Source: Burkholderia sp. Ax-1719
GTDB taxonomy: Bacteria > Pseudomonadota > Gammaproteobacteria > Burkholderiales > Burkholderiaceae
Assembly: GCF_011753055.1 (NCBI RefSeq)
Contig: NZ_VWWJ01000001.1
Coordinates: forward strand, 124,001 to 188,000
Length of the DNA: 64,000 nt
Reading direction: 5' to 3'
Part shown: piece by piece, positions 24,670-31,860 of the stretch
Layout: every line of letters begins with the position of its first letter
Position numbering within the stretch: the first letter of the stretch is position 1
The notes under the pieces: generated by a model
The model's database searches: none
Told to the model about the DNA's origin: nothing
Seen by the model: the letters and a program-made list of their open reading frames with translations, nothing else
Position numbers and translations under genes: made by a program

Positions 24670-25650
24670 ATGTCACGCGCCGGCCTATCCGAACTCACCG
24701 CCTTCGTCGAAATCGCCAAAACCCGCAGCTTTCGCGCGGCGGCGCGCACGCTCGACGTCTCGCCGTCCGCGCTGAGCCACGCCATGCGCGCGCTGGAAGC
24801 ACGCCTGCAGGTGCGGCTGTTCAATCGCACGACGCGCTCCGTCGCGCTCACCGAGGCGGGCGAGCAGTTCCTTCAGCGCGTCGGCCCCGCGCTCGCCGAT
24901 CTCGACGATGCCGTTCACGCCCTGACCTCGGCCGCCAGCCGGCCGTCCGGGTCGATCCGCATCAGCGCGTCCGAATCGGCGTCGCGGCCGCTCGTGCGCC
25001 ATGTGTTGCCCGACTTCCTGCGCGCCTATCCCGACATCCGCGTGGAATTCGTCGTCGATACGCGCATGGTCGATATCGTCGCGAATGGTTTCGATGCCGG
25101 CATCCGCGTGATGCAGGACGTGCCGCGCGATATGGTGGCGATCCGCTTCGGGCCGGATCTGCGCTTCGTGGCCGTGGCTTCGCCCCGCTATCTCGCGGAG
25201 CATCCCGAGCCGAAGGCGCCGCACGATCTGCTCGCGCACCGCTGTATCCGCTTCCGGTTCGAAAGCGGCGCGATCTATCACTGGGATCTGGAGCATCGCG
25301 GCAAGAGCGCGAGCATCGATGTCGACGGCCCGCTCACGCTCGGCAATCTGAATCTGATGGTCGAGGCGGCGCTGGCGGGCATCGGCATAGCGTGGGTGCC
25401 CGAGGATCAGGTGAGCGAGCACGTGCGGGCGGGCCGGCTCGTCACGGTGCTGCCGCAGTGGAGCCCTTCGATGACGGGCCTGTGCCTCTACTATCCCGCG
25501 AACCGGCACCCGCCCACGGCGCTGCGTCTCTTTGCGAACGCGGTGCGCGAGTGGGCCGAGCGTGATTTGCCGCCGCCCGTGGCGCACGCTGCGCGAAAAG
25601 CGCCGGTCACATCACGCGCGAAAGCGGCCAAGGCAGCAAAACCCACTTAA
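24670..25650 (+). CDS. LysR-family regulator, divergent from D-malate dehydrogenase
   Basis: A 326-residue LysR protein: helix-turn-helix at about 6-65 (ELTAFVEIAKTRSFRAAARTLDVSPSALSHAMRALEARL), co-inducer domain from about 90. The start at 24670 is chosen because it gives the normal N-terminus; an in-frame ATG at 24553 would add 39 atypical residues. It shares a 248-bp promoter region with the dehydrogenase gene, which contains a direct repeat GTGCGATA (24589-24596 and 24599-24606). By analogy with E. coli DmlR it probably activates the dehydrogenase gene. Confidence 0.88.
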   Translation: MSRAGLSELTAFVEIAKTRSFRAAARTLDVSPSALSHAMRALEARLQVRLFNRTTRSVALTEAGEQFLQRVGPALADLDDAVHALTSAASRPSGSIRISASESASRPLVRHVLPDFLRAYPDIRVEFVVDTRMVDIVANGFDAGIRVMQDVPRDMVAIRFGPDLRFVAVASPRYLAEHPEPKAPHDLLAHRCIRFRFESGAIYHWDLEHRGKSASIDVDGPLTLGNLNLMVEAALAGIGIAWVPEDQVSEHVRAGRLVTVLPQWSPSMTGLCLYYPANRHPPTALRLFANAVREWAERDLPPPVAHAARKAPVTSRAKAAKAAKPT

Positions 25651-26525
25651 ACCGCCATCTCCAGCAACGCCCGCGTAGCCGCCGCGCGGTCGTAGGCGCG
25701 TGTGGCGATCACCACCTCGCTGAAGCCGTTCGCCATCGCCAGCGGCTTGAATACCGCGTCCTCCACGTCGAAGCGCGCGAGCGTGCGCGGCACCAGCCCC
25801 ACGCCCAGACCGGCTGCCGCAAAGCGCATCACGCCCACCGAATCCGTCGTGCGCAACACGCTCGCGGGTTCGAACCCCGCCTCCAGGCACAGCTCCATCA
25901 CGCGATGCCCAAGGCCCACGCCTGGCGGATCGTCGACCAGGATCAGGCGATCGTCCGCCACCTCGCGCAACGTCACCCGCTTCCTACCCGCCAGCCGATG
26001 ATCGCGCGCAAGCACCAGGTCGAGCGGCGTGCGCGAAAACGGCGTGATGCGGATCGAGCCCGGCAACGCGCCTGGCGGCGAGCGCAGAAACGCCACATCG
26101 ATGCGTTCGTCCGCCAGCGCGCTCATCTGCTCCTGCACCGAGACGCTGCGCAACTCCAGTTCGACTTCGGGCCGCGCCTGGGTGAAGCGCTTGAGCAGCG
26201 CGGGCAGTTCCGGCTCCAGCACGATCGAATTCGCGTAGGCGATGCAGAGCTTGCCCAGTTCGCCGCGGCTGGCGCGCCGCCCCGCCAGCACGGCGGTTTC
26301 GGCCTGCGCAAGCGCCGCGCGCGCGTGGTCGAGGAATACCGTTCCCGCCGTAGTCAGCTCGATACCGCGCCGCACGCGATGGAACACCTTGAAGCCCAGT
26401 TGCGTTTCCAGCGCCTTGATCTGCTGCGTCACGGCGGGTTGAGCGATGCCCAGACGCTCGGCGGTATGGCCGAAATGCAGTTCCTCCGCGGCGATCACGA
26501 AGGTGCGGAAGTGGCGAAAGTCCAT
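25647..26525 (-). CDS. LysR-family regulator, divergent from ubiD
   Basis: A 292-residue LysR protein of the CynR/CbbR-like type: MDFRHFRTFVIAAEELHFGHTAERLGIAQPAVTQQIKALE at the N-terminus, co-inducer domain from about 90. The start at the ATG of MDFRHF is standard. Its stop codon overlaps that of the convergent LysR gene within the four bases TTAA at 25647-25650. It faces the ubiD gene across a 119-bp gap that contains a perfect 17-bp palindrome, so it very probably controls the ubiD/ubiX-like operon. Confidence 0.9.
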   Translation of the reverse strand: MDFRHFRTFVIAAEELHFGHTAERLGIAQPAVTQQIKALETQLGFKVFHRVRRGIELTTAGTVFLDHARAALAQAETAVLAGRRASRGELGKLCIAYANSIVLEPELPALLKRFTQARPEVELELRSVSVQEQMSALADERIDVAFLRSPPGALPGSIRITPFSRTPLDLVLARDHRLAGRKRVTLREVADDRLILVDDPPGVGLGHRVMELCLEAGFEPASVLRTTDSVGVMRFAAAGLGVGLVPRTLARFDVEDAVFKPLAMANGFSEVVIATRAYDRAAATRALLEMAV

Positions 26526-26543
26526 CGTCGGCCTCAATCGAAA

Positions 26544-26560
26544 GATAAGATAATCTTATC
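26544..26560. promoter_or_regulatory. LysR-type operator palindrome upstream of ubiD
   Basis: GATAAGATAATCTTATC is a perfect palindrome apart from the central base, located 18 bases upstream of the LysR start and 84 bases before the ubiD start. It fits the ATAAG-N-CTTAT form of LysR sites and is the likely binding site of the adjacent regulator. Confidence 0.7.
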
Positions 26561-26644
26561 AAAAACGTGGCTTTCGATTTATTGATTCAATCGGTCGTAG
26601 AGGGTCAAATAGAGTCCATCAGTCACCCAGATGGACGCTCCACC

Positions 26645-28192
26645 ATGCATCAAGACATCGATTCCGCAGCACAAGACTCCGCAGCACACCGTCCCCACGC
26701 TCCCGTCAACGATCTGCGCTCCGCGCTCGCGCGTCTGGAAAGCGCACCGGGCCAGCTCATCGAAACCGATCACGAAGTCGATCCGCACGCGCAGCTCGCA
26801 GGCGTCTACAAGCGCATCGGCGCGGGCGGCACCGTGGAGCGTCCCACGCGCCTGGGCCCGGCGATGATCTTCAACACCATCAAGGGCTATCCGCATAGCC
26901 GCGTACTGGTGGGCCTGATGGCCAGCCGCAAGCGCGTGGGCATGCTGCTCGATGCGCCCTCGCGCCGCCTCACGCAGCGCATGGCTGACGCCGTGCGCAA
27001 CGCCATCGCTCCGGTCACCGTGGCGCGCGAAGCCGCGCCCTGCCAGGAGACCGTACATCTCGCCAGCGATCCGGATTTCGATCTGCGCAAGCTGATCCCC
27101 GCGCCGACCAACACCACCAGCGACGCCGGCCCGTTCCTGTGCCTGGGCCTCGTGCTCGGTAGCGACCCCGACACCGGCCACGCCGATGTCACGATTCACC
27201 GCCTGTGCGTGCAAAGCCGCGACGAACTCTCGATCTTCTTCGCGCCGGGCCGCCACATCGACGCCTTCCGCCAGAAAGCCGAAGCGCGCGGCGAAGCGCT
27301 GCCCGTGTCGATCAACATGGGGCTCGATCCGGCGATCCATATCGGCGCGTGTTTCGAAGCGCCCACCACGCCGCTGGGCTTCGACGAGCTGTCGATTGCC
27401 GGCGGCCTGCGCGGCACGCCGGTCGAGCTGGTCGATTGCGTGAGCGTCGCGCAGAAGTCGATTGCGCGCGCCGAGATCGTGATCGAAGGCGAAATCCTGC
27501 CGAACGTGCGCGTGGTCGAGGACCAGAACACGAACACGGGCCACGCCATGCCGGAATTCCCCGGCTATAACGGCCCGGCCAACCCGTCGCTGCCCGTCAT
27601 CAAGGTCAAGGCCGTGACGATGCGCCACGGCGCGATCATGCAAACGCTGGTCGGCCCCGGCGAAGAACACACCAATCTCGCGGGCATTCCCACCGAAGCG
27701 AGCATCTACAACGCGGTGGAAGCGGCCATGCCGGGCTTCGTGAGCCAGGTCTACGCGCACACGGCCGGCGGCGGCAAGCTGCTGGCGATCCTGCAGGTCA
27801 ACAAGCGCAACGCCTTCGACGACGGCCGCGCGCGTCAGGCCGCGATCATCGCGCTGGGCGTGTATTCGGAACTCAAGCACGTGATCCTCGTGGACGAAGA
27901 CGTCGATCCCTTCGATAGCGACGACGTCCTCTGGGCCATGACCACGCGCTACCAGGGCGACGTATCGACGATGCTGCTGCCCAAGGTCAACGGCCACGTG
28001 CTCGATCCCTCGCAGACGCCCGAGTTCAACCCGGCGCTGCCCGCACGCGGCGTGACCTGCAAGACGGTGTTCGACTGCACGGCGCCGTTCCATCTGCGCG
28101 GCGAGTTCGAGCGCGCGAAGTTCATGGACGTCGATCCGCGCCCCTGGGCGCCCACCCTGTTTGCCGATCAGGAGGATGAAGATCATGAGTAA
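26645..28192 (+). CDS. UbiD-family prenylated-FMN-dependent decarboxylase
   Basis: A 515-residue UbiD-family enzyme. Typical segments are NDLRSALARLE at the start, GPAMIFNTIKGYPHSRVLVGLMASRKRV, CLGLVLGSDPDTGHADVTIHRLCVQ, and EIVIEGEILPNVRVVEDQ…GHAMPEFPGY, the region with the catalytic acids. Such enzymes reversibly decarboxylate aromatic or unsaturated acids using prenylated FMN. The substrate is unknown; presence of its own cofactor enzyme and LysR regulator points to catabolism, not ubiquinone synthesis. The ATG at 26645 gives the normal N-terminus. Confidence 0.9.
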   Translation: MHQDIDSAAQDSAAHRPHAPVNDLRSALARLESAPGQLIETDHEVDPHAQLAGVYKRIGAGGTVERPTRLGPAMIFNTIKGYPHSRVLVGLMASRKRVGMLLDAPSRRLTQRMADAVRNAIAPVTVAREAAPCQETVHLASDPDFDLRKLIPAPTNTTSDAGPFLCLGLVLGSDPDTGHADVTIHRLCVQSRDELSIFFAPGRHIDAFRQKAEARGEALPVSINMGLDPAIHIGACFEAPTTPLGFDELSIAGGLRGTPVELVDCVSVAQKSIARAEIVIEGEILPNVRVVEDQNTNTGHAMPEFPGYNGPANPSLPVIKVKAVTMRHGAIMQTLVGPGEEHTNLAGIPTEASIYNAVEAAMPGFVSQVYAHTAGGGKLLAILQVNKRNAFDDGRARQAAIIALGVYSELKHVILVDEDVDPFDSDDVLWAMTTRYQGDVSTMLLPKVNGHVLDPSQTPEFNPALPARGVTCKTVFDCTAPFHLRGEFERAKFMDVDPRPWAPTLFADQEDEDHE

Positions 28193-28787
28193 GCGCGCAC
28201 TCAATGGCCGCAAGCGCCTGATCGTGGGCGTGACGGGCGCGACGGGTTTTGTCTACGCGGAACGCACGCTGCGCCTGCTGCGCGAAATGGGCGTGGAAAC
28301 GCACCTGGTGATGTCGCGCGCGGCGGAACTCACGCGCGAATACGAATCGCCGCTCTCGCGCGACGAGGTGCACGCACTCGCCGATCACGTCCATGCGATC
28401 GCCGATGTGGGCGCGTCGATCTCATCGGGATCGTTCCGCACGCTCGGCATGCTGGTGGTGCCGTGCTCGATGCGCACGGTCGGCGAGATCGCCTCGGGCG
28501 TCACCAGCACGCTGCTCACGCGCGCCGCCGACGTGGTGCTCAAGGAACGTCTGCCGCTCGTGCTGATGGTGCGCGAGACGCCGCTGAACCTCATCCACCT
28601 GCGCAATATGACGACGGTGACCGAGGCAGGCGCGGTGGTGTTCCCGCCGGTGCCCGCCTTCTATGCGAAGCCGCAAAGCCTCGAAGAAATGGTCGATCAT
28701 TCGGTGAGCCGCGCGCTCGACCAGTTCGGGCTGGATACCGAGCGTATCGAAGCGTGGCGCGACATGCAGCACGTACGCGCGGCCTGA
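28185..28787 (+). CDS. UbiX-family flavin prenyltransferase
   Basis: A 200-residue UbiX-type protein: RLIVGVTGATGFVYAERTLRLL (Rossmann-like start), GSFRTLGMLVVPCSMRTVGEIASGVTSTLLTRAADVVLKE, and LVLMVRETPLNLIHLRNM, all family signatures. It makes the prenylated FMN cofactor that the preceding UbiD-family enzyme needs. The ATG overlaps the end of the upstream gene by 8 bases, with a strong AGGAGG site 11 bases before it, so expression of enzyme and cofactor supply is coupled. A separate genomic ubiX may exist, so I give no symbol. Confidence 0.93.
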   Translation: MSKRALNGRKRLIVGVTGATGFVYAERTLRLLREMGVETHLVMSRAAELTREYESPLSRDEVHALADHVHAIADVGASISSGSFRTLGMLVVPCSMRTVGEIASGVTSTLLTRAADVVLKERLPLVLMVRETPLNLIHLRNMTTVTEAGAVVFPPVPAFYAKPQSLEEMVDHSVSRALDQFGLDTERIEAWRDMQHVRAA

Positions 28788-28805
28788 GCCTTTGCGCTCG
28801 CGCGA

Positions 28806-29813
28806 TCACGTTCCCAGCATCGCGGGCGTGATCGCCACCGTCTCGCCCGTGCGCGCGGCGCGCGTAGCGGCCTCGGCGCATGCGAGGGCCGCCACGCCGT
28901 CGGCCAGCGTCACGGGCATGCGCGCGCCCGATGCGAACGCCTCGACGAACGCCGTCCATTCGTCCGCATAGGCGCGCATATAGCGCTCCAGAAAGAAGTA
29001 CACCGGCTTCGCTGTGACCGTGCCTTCGGGCGTCACCTTTTCCAGCGTGTTTTCCAGCACATTCTTCGCGCTCAGCAAGCCTTGCGAGCCCAGCAGTTCG
29101 ACGCGCTGATCGTAACCGTAGCCCGCGCGGCGCGAATTCTTGATGACGGCGATGCGGCCGTCACGCCATCTGAGCGTTGCCACTGCCGTATCCACATCCC
29201 CCGCAGCGCCGATTTGCGCATCGACGATCGCCGACCCCGTCGCAATCACCGTGGCCGGCGCGCCGCCCATGATCCAGCAAGCCATATCGAAGTCGTGAAT
29301 CATCATGTCGCGGAACAGCCCGCCCGAGCCGCCGATATAGGCCAGCGGCGGCGGCGCGGGATCGAACGACGTGATCGACAGCAATTCGGCGCGGCCGATT
29401 TCACCGCGATCCAGCGCCGCCTTCAGCGCACGAAACTGCGCGTCGAAGCGGCGATTGAAGCCGATCATCACCGGCTTGCGCGTCGCCGCTACGGCGGCCT
29501 GGCATTGCAGCGCACGTTCGAGCGAAAGATCCACCGGCTTTTCGCAGAGCACGGCCTTGTCCGCTGCGGTCGCCCGTTCGATCAGGTTCGCGTGCGTGTC
29601 CGTCGATGTGGCAATCAGCACGGCATCGATTGAACGATCGTCGAAAATCTCGTCAATCGTGCGCACCGTCGCGCCATATTGTGCGGCGAGCTTGTGCGCG
29701 GCTTCGGTCACGGCGTCGGCAATGGCGACGAGTTTGCAGTCCGGATGCGCGGCAATCGCGCGCGCATGCACTTGTCCAATACGGCCCGCGCCCAGCAGAG
29801 CGATCTTGTGCAT
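28806..29813 (-). CDS. Inositol 2-dehydrogenase-like oxidoreductase (Gfo/Idh/MocA family)
   Basis: A 335-residue NAD(P)-dependent sugar oxidoreductase: nucleotide-binding LLGAGRIGQVHARAI at the N-terminus, CEKPVDLSLE at about 90-99 with the catalytic lysine of the EKP motif, and GGLFRDMMIHDFDMACWIMG with the conserved Asp/His pair. Overall it is nearest to IolG (myo-inositol 2-dehydrogenase). The distal gene of an operon with a TIM-barrel isomerase and a sugar-binding protein; other inositol genes are not in the window, so the true substrate is open. Confidence 0.88.
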   Translation of the reverse strand: MHKIALLGAGRIGQVHARAIAAHPDCKLVAIADAVTEAAHKLAAQYGATVRTIDEIFDDRSIDAVLIATSTDTHANLIERATAADKAVLCEKPVDLSLERALQCQAAVAATRKPVMIGFNRRFDAQFRALKAALDRGEIGRAELLSITSFDPAPPPLAYIGGSGGLFRDMMIHDFDMACWIMGGAPATVIATGSAIVDAQIGAAGDVDTAVATLRWRDGRIAVIKNSRRAGYGYDQRVELLGSQGLLSAKNVLENTLEKVTPEGTVTAKPVYFFLERYMRAYADEWTAFVEAFASGARMPVTLADGVAALACAEAATRAARTGETVAITPAMLGT

Positions 29814-29859
29814 ATCAGTCCCTTTTGATTTTGATCCGGTTTGGTCGGTGTGGCTTCAA

Positions 29860-30633
29860 TCAGAGCGCGAACGCTGCGCGAAAACGCTGCAGCGCCAGTT
29901 CATCGTCGCCGCTGGCCCACGCTTCCAGGCCGATCGTGCCGCGATAACCCGCCTGCGCCAGCGCGCGTGCGATCGCCGGATAGTGAATCTCGCCCGTGCC
30001 CGGTTCGCAGCGCCCCGGCACATCGGCCACCTGGATTTCGCCGATAAACGGCAACGCACGCCGCAGCAGCTCGATCAGATTGCCCTCGCCGATCTGCGCG
30101 TGATAGAGATCGAGATTCAGACGCAGATGCGGGCTGTCGATTGCGCTCACCAGTGCGAGCGTGTCCGCCGCCTTCGCGAACGGCACGCCGGGGTGATCGA
30201 CTTCCGTATTCAGATTCTCCAGGCAGAACACCACGCCCGCGCGGCGGCCCAGATCAGCGATGCGTTGCAGCGTTCGCTGCGCCGCCAGCCACATTGCGCC
30301 CGTTACGACAGGTGTCGGCTTGACCGGCAGGCCTTCGCCATTCAGTCCGGTCCCATGCAGATTCAGGCGTGGGCAATTCAATTGCCTGGCTATCCCAATC
30401 GATTGCTCGGCGGTCTCCAGCAATCTTTGTGCGCCCTGCGCGGTGATGAGATCGCCTTCGATATACCCCGTCATCGACGAGAAGGTCGCGCCGGTGGCCT
30501 GCAACGCGGCGATGTCGTGCCGGGTCCAGTCCCAGATCTCCACCTGGAAGCCCAGCGCGGCGATCTTGCTGACGCGCTCGATAAACGGAAGCTGGCGAAA
30601 CACCATTTCGGCGCAAACGGCGAGTTGGAACAT
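29860..30633 (-). CDS. Hydroxypyruvate isomerase-like TIM-barrel protein
   Basis: A 257-residue member of the xylose-isomerase-like TIM-barrel superfamily, nearest to the hydroxypyruvate isomerase (Hyi) group. Visible markers are LAVCAEMVFRQLPFIERV at the start, CPRLNLHGTG, FCLENLNTEVDHPGVPF with a metal-ligand Glu, LNLDLYHAQIGEG with Asp/His, IGEIQVADVPGRCEPGTGEI and IGLEAW. It should interconvert a small aldose/ketose acid. Between the sugar-binding protein (34 bases) and the IolG-like gene (46 bases), in one operon. Confidence 0.85.
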   Translation of the reverse strand: MFQLAVCAEMVFRQLPFIERVSKIAALGFQVEIWDWTRHDIAALQATGATFSSMTGYIEGDLITAQGAQRLLETAEQSIGIARQLNCPRLNLHGTGLNGEGLPVKPTPVVTGAMWLAAQRTLQRIADLGRRAGVVFCLENLNTEVDHPGVPFAKAADTLALVSAIDSPHLRLNLDLYHAQIGEGNLIELLRRALPFIGEIQVADVPGRCEPGTGEIHYPAIARALAQAGYRGTIGLEAWASGDDELALQRFRAAFAL

Positions 30634-30667
30634 CGGTTGTCTCCTGGTTGGCTCTCGATGAAGGATT

Positions 30668-31714
30668 TCAGCGGTACTGTCCAGCGTATTTCTCGACCAG
30701 CGCCACGTTCTCGCGCGTCACGAAACTCGGGCCGGTAGATACGCCCGTCGGCGAAAAGCGCGGTGCGAGACCGTAGGTGCGCAAGCGCTGCTGGAACTGC
30801 GGGTTTGCCTTGAGTGCGGCGACGGCGCGGCTCACGTCACGCGTGTTGTCCCGCTTCATGATCGCCAGCAGCGCGACAGGGATATAGCCTTGCAAATAAG
30901 GCTGCTGGTCGATGGCGAAGGCCACCGTGCCCGCCTCGATGGCGCGATCGACTTCAGGCGTCATGTCGAAGGTCGCGAAAAAGATTTTCGAAGTCAGCCC
31001 GAGCTTGCGGATCGCCCGCAGCGCGGGAACCGCCGAGGTTGGGCCGAGCGCCAGCACGGCCTGCGTGTCGGGTCGCTTATGCAGCGCGGCGAAGACGCGA
31101 TTCTCCACTTCGGTGGGATCATTGCCGCTGTCGAGCGTCGAGCTTTTGAAATCCGCGCCTATCGCTTCTGCGAAGCCACGGCAGCGCTCGAACGAAGACG
31201 GATTGGTCGCGTTGTTGTTCACGCACAGAAAGTTCTTCACGCCCACGGCTTTCGCGCGCTCGCCCGCTTCCTTGCCCGCCTCGTATTCGGGCTGACCGAC
31301 GTGCAGCAATGCGCCCAGCGCCGTGTTTTGCTGCGCGGTGCCGGAATTAAGTGTGATGACCGGAATACCTTTCGCCACCAGCGACCTGACCGGCCGCTGC
31401 ACGATATCGAAATCGGCGATGGTCGTAGCCACGCCGTCGTAGTTGCGGGCAGCGGCCTGATCGAGCAGATGAACCATATCGGCGAGATCGCCATCGGGCG
31501 GGTTGCGGTAGTCGACCGTGACGCCAAAATCCTTTTGCGCATCGCCGATGCCGTTCTTGACGACGTTCCAGAACGGATCGGCGTCCGGCGCGTGCGAGAT
31601 GACGACGAAGCGGGCGTTAGCGTCGGCCGCCTGAGTCGCGACGGAAGCGCTCAAGCCAAACGCCGCAAGCGACGCGGCGCAAATGAAGCGTGAAAGGGAG
31701 GAAAACGTTCGCAT
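30668..31714 (-). CDS. Periplasmic sugar-binding protein (type I, RbsB-like), orphan
   Basis: A 348-residue precursor with a signal peptide (to about residue 29, ATQA-AD), then a periplasmic-binding-protein type 1 domain of the ribose/galactose class: RFVVISHAPDADPFWNVVKNGIGDA, DLADMVHLLDQAAARNYDGVATTIAD, and PDTQAVLALGPTSAVPALRAIRKLG. It probably captures a sugar or polyol for an ABC importer, yet no permease or ATPase gene is nearby. It is first in an operon with the isomerase and IolG-like genes and divergent from the fusion regulator. Confidence 0.9.
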   Translation of the reverse strand: MRTFSSLSRFICAASLAAFGLSASVATQAADANARFVVISHAPDADPFWNVVKNGIGDAQKDFGVTVDYRNPPDGDLADMVHLLDQAAARNYDGVATTIADFDIVQRPVRSLVAKGIPVITLNSGTAQQNTALGALLHVGQPEYEAGKEAGERAKAVGVKNFLCVNNNATNPSSFERCRGFAEAIGADFKSSTLDSGNDPTEVENRVFAALHKRPDTQAVLALGPTSAVPALRAIRKLGLTSKIFFATFDMTPEVDRAIEAGTVAFAIDQQPYLQGYIPVALLAIMKRDNTRDVSRAVAALKANPQFQQRLRTYGLAPRFSPTGVSTGPSFVTRENVALVEKYAGQYR

Positions 31715-31794
31715 GGTTGTCTCCTGATGCTTTGCCGGCTCTCGTCCGGAGCCTGATTTGCATCCTATGACGCCCTCGACGCAACGCCCCGCCT

Positions 31795-31819
31795 GGAAAT
31801 GTCCATTCTGGTTATTTCC
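31795..31819. promoter_or_regulatory. Inverted repeat in the divergent sugar-operon promoter
   Basis: GGAAAT and ATTTCC form a 6-bp inverted repeat with a 13-base spacer, between the sugar-binding-protein gene and the fusion-regulator gene. It is one of two neighbouring dyads and a plausible operator. Confidence 0.4.
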
Positions 31820-31822
31820 CGT

Positions 31823-31841
31823 CGTATCATGGACTTATACG
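31823..31841. promoter_or_regulatory. Second dyad upstream of the fusion regulator
   Basis: CGTATCATGGACTTATACG has 5-bp inverted arms (CGTAT/ATACG) and a 9-base spacer, ending 19 bases before the regulator's start. Binding here would fit autoregulation; not proven. Confidence 0.4.
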
Positions 31842-31860
31842 AACAAGAAGGAGACCTTGA

